DNA of 17,792 nucleotides, from NCBI GenBank assembly GCA_029268085.1, contig JAJUHD010000032.1, positions 1 through 17,792 of the forward strand, in the 5' to 3' direction. This document shows positions 8,553 to 14,225 of the stretch, piece by piece. Source of the DNA: Bacillota bacterium (lineage in GTDB: Bacteria > Bacillota > Clostridia > Oscillospirales > Oscillospiraceae). The translations under genes and the position numbers were made by a program. The notes below the pieces were generated by a model that made no database searches, was not told the DNA's origin, and worked only from the letters and a program-made list of their open reading frames with translations. How positions within the stretch are numbered: position 1 is the first letter of the stretch; each line of letters starts with the position of its first letter.

Positions 8553-8565
8553 AATTCCGAACATA
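8553..8565. promoter_or_regulatory. PurBox-like operator half site
   Basis: The bases AATTCCGAACATA match 12 of 13 positions of the PurR box AWWWCCGAACWWT known from B. subtilis, including the full CCGAAC core. It sits 24 to 36 bp upstream of the purE start, downstream of the predicted transcription start. B. subtilis operators normally have two inverted boxes about 16-17 bp apart, and I find no convincing partner here, so a functional role is uncertain. Confidence 0.35.
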
Positions 8566-8611
8566 TATGCCTGATTTGGTTTTATGCTGACTGTTTTGCT
8601 TTTACTATTTC

Positions 8612-8641
8612 ATTTTAAACTAATAAATTTTTCAGTGTCAA
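8612..8641 (-). promoter_or_regulatory. Candidate sigma-A promoter of the pur operon
   Basis: On the minus strand a perfect -35 hexamer TTGACA (8641-8636) is followed by an 18-bp spacer and TAAAAT (8617-8612), five of six matches to TATAAT. Transcription would start near 8605, giving a leader of roughly 75 nt before the purE ATG. It is the best promoter match in the divergent region; not verified experimentally. Confidence 0.5.
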
Positions 8642-8865
8642 TAAAAAGCGTTGCTTTTGTACATATGCAAATCAATGATTTTTACAAGGATTATGCAAAG
8701 ATTTTAGCATATTTAACGAAAAAGCCGTGCGGATAAGCCACATAGATAAAAATCACAGGAAAAATAAACGGTTTTCGTTATTTTTGACGATTGCTTAGTA
8801 TATAATGCGAATTGTAGAATACAAAAGGATATTCTTTTATATAGTAGTGTCCCGACTTCATATAT

Positions 8866-8870
8866 GGAGG
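8866..8870 (+). promoter_or_regulatory. Ribosome binding site deciding the FAD oxidoreductase start
   Basis: GGAGG lies five bases before the ATG at 8876 and overlaps the alternative upstream ATG at 8864, so initiation at 8864 is unlikely. Confidence 0.75.
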
Positions 8871-8875
8871 AACAT

Positions 8876-10276
8876 ATGAATACAGATATAGTTATCGTCG
8901 GAGCAGGACCAGCCGGCATATTTACGGCGCTTGAGCTTATCCGCAAGGGCTGCAAAAAGAAAATAACGATGGTCGAAAAAGGCGCCGCAGTCGAAAAACG
9001 GCGCTGCCCCAAGTCTCAGACGAAGGAATGCGTCAACTGCAAACCGTATTGCCATATAACCACCGGTTTTTCGGGGGCCGGCGCTTTTTCCGATGGTAAG
9101 CTGTCGCTCAGCTATGAGGTCGGCGGCGACCTGCCCTCGCTGATCGGCGAGAATACCGCTCAGGATCTTATTGATTATGCAGACAGCATATACCTTGAAT
9201 TCGGCGCGGACGAAAAGATCGAGGGTGTCAGCGATTTTGAACAGGTAAAGGAAATACGCAAGCGCGCTATACAGGCGGGACTTAAGCTCGTCGACTGCCC
9301 GATCAGGCACATGGGCACGGAGAAGGCGCAGGACATATATTACCGCATTGAGCAGTATCTTATCGAAAACGGCGTCGAACTGATGTTCGGCTATGAGTGC
9401 GACAATGTTATCCTTAAGGGTGACAAATGCCTTGGCGTAATTGTCCATAAGGGCAAGGAGAATCAGGAGATATTCGCCGATAAAACCGTTATCGCGACAG
9501 GCAGGCGCGGGGCCGAATGGCTGGAAAAGATCTGTGCCGAGAATGCGATCGCGCATCAGCCGGGAACTGTCGACATCGGAGTACGCGTCGAAGTTCGCAA
9601 CGAGGTTATGGAACAGGTCAATACCGTCCTTTATGAATCCAAGCTAATCGGCTATCCGCGGCCCTTTAAAAACAAGGTGCGCACCTTCTGCCAAAACCCC
9701 GGCGGCTTCGTAAGTCAGGAGAATTATGATGATGACCTTGCCGTAGTAAACGGCCACTCATATAAGGACAGAAAATCTAACAACACGAACCTTGCAATCC
9801 TGTGCTCACATAACTTCAGCTATCCGTTCAATCAGCCGATAGCCTACGCGCAGAAGGTCGGCGAACTCACAAATATGCTTGGCGCGGGTCACATTATGGT
9901 CCAGCGCTTCGGCGATATACTGGACGGGAAACGCACATGGGAAAAGGAGCTTGCGCAGTCGAACGTCCGCCCGACGCTGACGGATGCCGTCGCAGGCGAT
10001 ATAACCGCCGCGATGCCTTACAGGTCGATGATAAACATCATTAACTTTATTCAGGCCGTCGACCACGTTGTGCCCGGTTTTGCCTCCACGGAGACTCTCC
10101 TATATTCCCCTGAGCTGAAGTTTTATTCAAACCGCGTCAAGATGGACAAGAATTTGAATACTAATATTGCCGGGCTCCACTGCCTCGGCGATTCCAGCGG
10201 CTGGACGCGTGGGCTTATGATGGCGTCAATCATGGGTGTGCTCATGGGCAGAAAGATTGCGGAACAAGGAGAATAA
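8876..10276 (+). CDS. FAD-dependent oxidoreductase, COG2509-like, function unknown
   Basis: A predicted cytoplasmic flavoprotein of 466 residues. The N-terminus has the Rossmann dinucleotide motif IVIVGAGPAGIFTALELI with VEK at the end of the second strand. The C-terminus has the second FAD contact GLHCLGDSSGWTRGLMMASIMG, typical of uncharacterised FAD dehydrogenases of COG2509. Between them are four closely spaced cysteines (44, 52, 55 and 59; C-x7-C-x2-C-x3-C) just before GFSGAGAFSDGKL, which may bind an iron-sulfur cluster or metal. An in-frame ATG exists at 8864, but GGAGG (8866-8870) lies five bases before the ATG at 8876, so 8876 is preferred. The gene is divergent from purE and ends at a hairpin terminator. 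Substrate and pathway are unknown; any link to purine metabolism is only positional. Confidence 0.88.
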   Translation: MNTDIVIVGAGPAGIFTALELIRKGCKKKITMVEKGAAVEKRRCPKSQTKECVNCKPYCHITTGFSGAGAFSDGKLSLSYEVGGDLPSLIGENTAQDLIDYADSIYLEFGADEKIEGVSDFEQVKEIRKRAIQAGLKLVDCPIRHMGTEKAQDIYYRIEQYLIENGVELMFGYECDNVILKGDKCLGVIVHKGKENQEIFADKTVIATGRRGAEWLEKICAENAIAHQPGTVDIGVRVEVRNEVMEQVNTVLYESKLIGYPRPFKNKVRTFCQNPGGFVSQENYDDDLAVVNGHSYKDRKSNNTNLAILCSHNFSYPFNQPIAYAQKVGELTNMLGAGHIMVQRFGDILDGKRTWEKELAQSNVRPTLTDAVAGDITAAMPYRSMINIINFIQAVDHVVPGFASTETLLYSPELKFYSNRVKMDKNLNTNIAGLHCLGDSSGWTRGLMMASIMGVLMGRKIAEQGE

Positions 10277-10286
10277 ACTATGCAGC

Positions 10287-10331
10287 AAAAACGGCTGCCG
10301 CGTTACTTGCGGCAGCCGGTATCAGTTTTTT
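10287..10331. terminator. Bidirectional hairpin terminator between convergent genes
   Basis: A perfect 10-bp GC-rich stem (10292-10301 with 10309-10318, CGGCTGCCGC paired with GCGGCAGCCG) has a 7-nt loop. On the minus strand it is followed directly by five Ts (10291-10287), a textbook terminator for the O-antigen ligase-like gene. On the plus strand a run of Ts follows after six bases (10325-10331), serving the FAD oxidoreductase gene less ideally. Confidence 0.85.
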
Positions 10332-11830
10332 CTGTGCCGGATCGAAGAAATAAGAAGTCCCCAGAAAAGCCACATGAGCGGGGACACGAGGAAAAGCCCC
10401 AGCCCGAAAAAGTCCTGTACCCAATAACAAAAAAGAGCGAAAGCAAGGCAGAGCATTTCGGGCTTAGCCGTTTTCAGAGCCCTCGCAAGGCTGACGCCTT
10501 GTCCGAATACATAAGCGATGAGGGCCGGAAGCCCCGTGTTCACCAAGATTCCCAGATAATTATTGTGAGCGTTGTCGACCGTGGACGAAAGAGTTTTTCC
10601 CGTCTCTTCCACAAAGCGGGAGAAATCCACGTCTAGCCGCAGCGGCAGTGTACCGGGTCCGCCGCCAAGCAGAAGACGCTCCGGAACAAGTTCAAGGGTT
10701 TTTCGCCAGATAAGTATACGCGAGGAGCCGAAGCTGTCCTTAATATTACCGTGCAAGACCTGCGAGAGCTCGTAGACGGTACCCTCTGTACCTTTCCAGA
10801 AATATGCGGCGAGGAAACCGCAAACAACCGCCGCAGCGGATAAAATTGAAAAGAAAACTCTCAGCGGCCTTATGGAAAAGCTGCTTTTCCTGAGCGCGAA
10901 CCTCAAAATTGCTGTTATAGCGGCAAAAACCGCTGACGCGGCGGAATACATTGAGAATAAAAAATCCACAATTACGACCGAAGCGGTATCGTAAAACTTA
11001 ATTGAGACCGCGAGGAAGACGGCGGAAGATATGACCAGAGCGATTTCAAGCGCCCGTCTCAGCCTTTCGCCGTCTGTAATAATGAACGGAGCCGCAAAGA
11101 TCACTGTGACAGCAAACGCCAGCATCCCGCCGGAAACCTCGCATGAGAAAAGACTGAAAGCGGAAAGCAGGACAGTCGGCAATAATAAAAGAGGACGCTT
11201 TTCGGCAGTGGCATAATGAACACAGACGAAAGGAAGAACAAGACAGATATACGCTGAAAATAGATCGGCATTGCCGATAGTTCCGAGAAATGTGCTTGTA
11301 TATTTGATTCCTGCGTCGTAAAAATCGTAATCCCCGGGGAAAAGATGGAGCGGGTTAAAGCCAAGCATTTGAAGCACGGCGACGATGCAGTTTAGCGTTA
11401 CGGCTGCCGCTGCGGCATAGATATAAGTGCGCTTGGGACGGGCAAACAGAGATATGCCTATGAATATTCCTACGCACAGGAAGGTTGTTAACAACCCATC
11501 GAACCGGCCTTCGCCAAGAAACACGGATGACTTGTAGGGTGAAAAAGCCGCGGAGACGCAGCAGAATAATAAATAGAGCAGAATAAAAATACTAACAAAG
11601 GTCTGACTCTTAGATCCGCACCTTTTTCCTGAAACCATCACAGCGGCAAACAAGGCTACGAGCCATAGGGCGGTGACGGCGGCGAAAAAAATAAACTTTG
11701 ACAACGTCACATTGGCATAGCCTTCGATTCCCGTAAAAAGAGGGAACAAAAAGAGCATTATGTATATGTATATATCCGTTATACGGACGCAGAAGGCTTT
11801 GCTGTCCTGCTTAAGCTTTGGTTCTGACAT
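10322..11830 (-). CDS. O-antigen ligase/polymerase-like (Wzy_C/WaaL superfamily) membrane protein
   Basis: A polytopic membrane protein of 502 residues, nearly all hydrophobic helices, with a larger extracytoplasmic loop in the second half. Family hallmarks are TFLGTIGNADLFSAYICLVLP in the middle, SRILIWRKTLELVPERLLLGGGPG, and DNAHNNYLGILVNTGLP, which carries the conserved His-Asn seen in WaaL and Wzy_C proteins that transfer or polymerise lipid-linked glycans. In a monoderm host it probably acts on a cell-wall or exported polysaccharide; the substrate cannot be read from sequence. I place the start at ATG 11830-11828, six bases after GAGG. An in-frame TTG at 11851 would add seven residues but has no ribosome binding site. 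It is divergent from tatD (47 bp apart) and convergent with the FAD oxidoreductase gene. No glycosyltransferase neighbours are present, so it appears to be an orphan. Confidence 0.85.
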   Translation of the reverse strand: MSEPKLKQDSKAFCVRITDIYIYIMLFLFPLFTGIEGYANVTLSKFIFFAAVTALWLVALFAAVMVSGKRCGSKSQTFVSIFILLYLLFCCVSAAFSPYKSSVFLGEGRFDGLLTTFLCVGIFIGISLFARPKRTYIYAAAAAVTLNCIVAVLQMLGFNPLHLFPGDYDFYDAGIKYTSTFLGTIGNADLFSAYICLVLPFVCVHYATAEKRPLLLLPTVLLSAFSLFSCEVSGGMLAFAVTVIFAAPFIITDGERLRRALEIALVISSAVFLAVSIKFYDTASVVIVDFLFSMYSAASAVFAAITAILRFALRKSSFSIRPLRVFFSILSAAAVVCGFLAAYFWKGTEGTVYELSQVLHGNIKDSFGSSRILIWRKTLELVPERLLLGGGPGTLPLRLDVDFSRFVEETGKTLSSTVDNAHNNYLGILVNTGLPALIAYVFGQGVSLARALKTAKPEMLCLAFALFCYWVQDFFGLGLFLVSPLMWLFWGLLISSIRHRKN

Positions 11831-11863
11831 CTTGTACCTCAAACAATGCAATTCAAATCAATC

Positions 11864-11868
11864 GGAGG
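11864..11868 (+). promoter_or_regulatory. Ribosome binding site deciding the TTG start of tatD
   Basis: GGAGG is nine bases upstream of TTG 11878. The protein from that codon begins LYFDTHAHYTD, where TatD proteins usually begin, whereas the upstream in-frame reading to 11818 has no family similarity. Confidence 0.75.
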
Positions 11869-11877
11869 AAAATCAAA

Positions 11878-12636
11878 TTGTATTTTGATACTCATGCTCA
11901 CTATACTGACGAGAGCTTCGATAACGACAGGGACGAAACGATAAAGGCGGTGCGCGAGAGCGGAGTCGAGCTGATAATGAACGCCTCGAGCGATAATGAA
12001 AGCTGCGTGAAGTCGCTGGAGCTTTCCGAAAAGTATCCGTTTATTTATTCGGCGGTCGGATGGCATCCGCACGAGGCGAAGACTTTTACAAAAGAATCGG
12101 AAGAATTAATAAGGCGGTGGTGTACGCTACCGAAGGTCCGTGCAATAGGGGAGATAGGGCTGGATTTCTATTACGACCTGTCCGAAAGAGATGTCCAGCG
12201 CGGGGTGTTCATCCGCCAGATGGAGCTTGCCCGCGAGCTTAAAAAGCCGGTTATTGTGCATGACAGAGACGCACATGCAGAATGCATGGAGATAATAAGA
12301 AAATTCCCTAACATTAAAGGAGTATTCCATTGCTATTCGGGCAGCGCGGAGATGGCGAAAGAGATACTGGACATGGGCTGGTACCTCGGATTTACGGGCG
12401 CGATTACCTTCAAGAACGCACGGAAAGCGCTTGAAGTCATTGAGATGTGCCCGAATGACCGCATACTCATCGAGACCGATTGCCCCTATCTTGCGCCTGT
12501 GCCGCACAGGGGAAAACGCAACGATTCACGTTTTCTTCCATATATGGCACAAAAAGTAGCGGAAATCAAAGGCATCAGTGTCGAGGATGCGGCGGAGATG
12601 ACATATCTGAACGGCAGGCGTTTTTTCGAAATATAA
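11878..12636 (+). CDS. tatD: TatD family metal-dependent hydrolase/deoxyribonuclease
   Basis: A TIM-barrel amidohydrolase of 252 residues, close to the usual 255-265. Metal ligands are visible in order: His6 and His8 in FDTHAHYTD, Glu92 in GEIGLDFYYD, His128 in VIVHDRDA, His151 in FHCYSG and Asp201 in IETDCPYLAP. TatD proteins are metal-dependent 3'-5' exonucleases/DNases linked to DNA repair and DNA fragmentation; the cellular role in this host is not certain. Translation probably starts at TTG 11878 behind GGAGG. The start lies 47 bp from the divergent membrane protein start, so its promoter must overlap that gene's 5' end. A hairpin terminator follows within 20 bp. In B. subtilis the homologue YabD lies in the same broad chromosomal area as yabM-yabO, which fits the genes to the right. 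Confidence 0.94.
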   Translation: MYFDTHAHYTDESFDNDRDETIKAVRESGVELIMNASSDNESCVKSLELSEKYPFIYSAVGWHPHEAKTFTKESEELIRRWCTLPKVRAIGEIGLDFYYDLSERDVQRGVFIRQMELARELKKPVIVHDRDAHAECMEIIRKFPNIKGVFHCYSGSAEMAKEILDMGWYLGFTGAITFKNARKALEVIEMCPNDRILIETDCPYLAPVPHRGKRNDSRFLPYMAQKVAEIKGISVEDAAEMTYLNGRRFFEI

Positions 12637-12651
12637 TATAATTTTAGCATG

Positions 12652-12688
12652 AAGGCTGCTTCAAATGTGTGCTTTGAAACAGCCTTTT
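12652..12688 (+). terminator. Rho-independent terminator after tatD
   Basis: AAGGCTG and CAGCCTT form the outer 7-bp stem, then one C-A mismatch, then TTCAAA paired with TTTGAA and a 7-nt loop. The right arm runs into TTTT (12685-12688). It ends one base before the stop codon of the convergent kinase-like gene; on the minus strand no T-run follows, so it looks one-directional. Confidence 0.7.
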
Positions 12689-12689
12689 A

Positions 12690-13778
12690 TTAGTCTTCAT
12701 ATTTAAGACCGTAACTGCTGCTCGGAAGGACATCCGCCAGCCCAATCAGCACGGACGAGAACTCGCTTAGGTGGTATGGCGCTTCCGGACAGTTGAATTT
12801 CGGGGCAGGCTCGGTGTCTGCCGGGAGCATAAAACGTACGCAAGTACCTTTACCCTTGCGGCTCTCAACCAGAAGAACACCCTTGTGCAGTTGCGCTATT
12901 CCAAATGAAATATAGAGACCGAGACCGTTTCCGGTCTGCTTCAAAGCCGAAATATCGTTATCTTCGGGAAGTTTGAATATATCCGCCATGGCCTCCTGCG
13001 GGATACCATCGCCGTCGTCGTCCAGAGAAATTATAATTTTATTGCCTGTACGAGCGAGCGAAAGAGTAATGCTGTTTCCCGAAGAAGTGTGTTTTAAGCT
13101 ATTATCAAAGAGATTAAGAAGGAGCTGCTCAATTTTTGAGGGGTCAATTGCTGCGATAAGTTCAGGCTCTTCCGTGGTAAAGCTGATTTTAACCCCGGTC
13201 TCCGAACAAAGTGCAGCGACTACGTTAGTCAAATCGGAGCAAAGCTTTACAAGATCTGAGGGGACAGGGGAAAAGAGCAATTCCCCGCGCCAGATCTGAT
13301 CGGCACTATCTATATGGATCAGCGTCCGAAGAAGGGAGTAATAATAGTGATAAAAAACGGAAATGTGTTTTTCGCTGGGCATTTGACCTTCCTCAATGGT
13401 TGAAAAGCAGCGGTCTGCAGACATTTTCAGACCCATAACGCTGTTTCGAAGACTGCTGATCATATAGCGCGTTATATTGAGAGCCGGCTTGTCGCTGTTT
13501 ATGAAATCTATGAAAAGAAGAGTTATTTCCGGTTCCTTAACGACAGAGATACTAGCCTTGCGTCCCATAATCGTCGCTCCGCACATGTACTCCATACCAT
13601 CTTCTGCGAGAATGTCGCAGTTTAAAATCTCCTGAGCAGGTTTGCCTGTCGGATCAAAGCCGAGAGCGTTTTTTGCAGCAGGATTCGCAAAGATTATCGT
13701 ATAGCTTTTACTGTCCAGCCCGATGACCGCTTGACGGACCGACGAGAGGATCCTCGCAAGCTCCGGAGCTTCATGCAT
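12690..13778 (-). CDS. PAS-HATPase sensor-kinase-like protein lacking an H-box histidine
   Basis: A soluble protein of 362 residues with no membrane segment. Residues 1-95 look like a PAS domain (AVIGLDSKSYTIIFANPAAKNALGF). Residues 205-320 are a GHKL ATPase with N-box LLLNLFDNSLKHT (Asn222, Asn226), G1 box LDDDGDGIP (252-260), and G2 box GNGLGLYI (283-290). The intervening helix (about 101-160) is where a dimerisation/phosphoacceptor domain should be, but the segment RYMISSLRNSVMGL aligns with a typical SHELRTPL H-box without the histidine. The nearest histidines (138, 144, 155) are not in an H-box context. The last 40 residues match nothing I know. The start has GGGAGG nine bases upstream. 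No response regulator is nearby. It may be a cytosolic kinase with a divergent acceptor site, or an ATP-binding sensor acting by protein interaction. Confidence 0.8.
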   Translation of the reverse strand: MHEAPELARILSSVRQAVIGLDSKSYTIIFANPAAKNALGFDPTGKPAQEILNCDILAEDGMEYMCGATIMGRKASISVVKEPEITLLFIDFINSDKPALNITRYMISSLRNSVMGLKMSADRCFSTIEEGQMPSEKHISVFYHYYYSLLRTLIHIDSADQIWRGELLFSPVPSDLVKLCSDLTNVVAALCSETGVKISFTTEEPELIAAIDPSKIEQLLLNLFDNSLKHTSSGNSITLSLARTGNKIIISLDDDGDGIPQEAMADIFKLPEDNDISALKQTGNGLGLYISFGIAQLHKGVLLVESRKGKGTCVRFMLPADTEPAPKFNCPEAPYHLSEFSSVLIGLADVLPSSSYGLKYED

Positions 13779-13870
13779 TTTGCTCAGCCTCCCGATGATA
13801 AATATGGAAAGTCATACACCGATGGAAATACTAACCCTATACATTCTATTTATCTGCTGCTTATGTGTTC

Positions 13871-13922
13871 ATTATGCATGTACAACAAATAACATTGTCA
13901 ATCAGAAAGATGCTTTTGTCAA
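13871..13922 (-). promoter_or_regulatory. Tandem TTGACA elements, candidate promoter of the kinase-like gene
   Basis: On the minus strand TTGACA occurs twice, at 13922-13917 and 13901-13896, 21 bp apart inside a 10-bp direct repeat. The downstream copy is followed after 19 bp by CATAAT (13876-13871); the upstream copy is followed after 17 bp by GACAAT. Neither is ideal, so which one is used, or whether the repeat is an operator, is uncertain. Confidence 0.35.
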
Positions 13923-14184
13923 TCATTTTTGATGATTTTCTGTGTTTTTCAACATATTATGAATAAAAACGTTTGAAATAAAAAATCCGTAGTTCAGATT
14001 AGCCCGTAATCGATGAAGCAAAAAGCGAATTTCCGGCAAACACAACAAAATATCGCCGTTCTGCGTTGATGAAAATCTGTTTTCCTTGATTTTTCCTCTC
14101 GGTTGGTGTAAATTTAGACGGATCAATCAATGGGCATGTTCAGGCTGATTCCTAAAACGGCAAAAATCGGGAATACGGCGCATA

Positions 14185-14218
14185 TATAATACAGGACTTA
14201 GGAATACTTAAACGGAGG
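14185..14218 (+). promoter_or_regulatory. -10 element and ribosome binding site of the SpoVB-like gene
   Basis: TATAAT (14185-14190) inside CATATATAAT lacks a sigma-A -35 box at 16-18 bp spacing, which could mean an alternative (for example sporulation) sigma factor; this is inference. GGAGG at 14214-14218 sets the TTG start at 14226 with a seven-base spacer. Confidence 0.4.
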
Positions 14219-14225
14219 TGCAATC

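Larger units (their letters stand above)
8530..8875. other. Divergent intergenic region, pur operon / FAD oxidoreductase
   Basis: This AT-rich 346-bp region separates purE (leftward) from the FAD oxidoreductase gene (rightward). It holds the purE promoter candidate, a single PurBox-like sequence, a 9-bp inverted repeat (8714-8722 with 8772-8780) and a TATAAT at 8801-8806. I see no purine riboswitch fold: the predicted purE leader is only about 75 nt and lacks the conserved junction bases. No small gene with a ribosome binding site was found. Confidence 0.7.
13779..14225. other. 447-bp divergent intergenic region without a recognisable gene
   Basis: AT-rich spacer between the kinase-like gene (leftward) and the SpoVB-like gene (rightward). 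It contains a 10-bp direct repeat TTGTCAATCA at 13895-13904 and 13916-13925, and a TATAAT at 14185-14190 ahead of the rightward gene. A reading frame of 67 codons on the minus strand (14126-13923) begins with TTG, has no ribosome binding site and matches no family, so I do not call it. No tRNA, riboswitch or strong hairpin is seen. Confidence 0.6.

Noticed and set aside
8530..8620. Purine riboswitch in the purE leader
   Set aside because: The predicted leader is too short and lacks the conserved three-way junction and pyrimidine specificity region.
8784..8806. TTGACG/TATAAT as a promoter for the FAD oxidoreductase gene
   Set aside because: The spacer is only 11 bp; the TATAAT may be used with a weak -35, but this pair cannot form a standard promoter.
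8858..9556. 232-codon minus-strand reading frame opposite the FAD oxidoreductase
   Set aside because: Complementary-strand artefact of the codon usage of the real gene; the plus-strand protein has clear FAD motifs.
13923..14126. 67-codon minus-strand reading frame in the kinase/flippase gap
   Set aside because: TTG start without a ribosome binding site, no family resemblance, and low-complexity AT-rich content.
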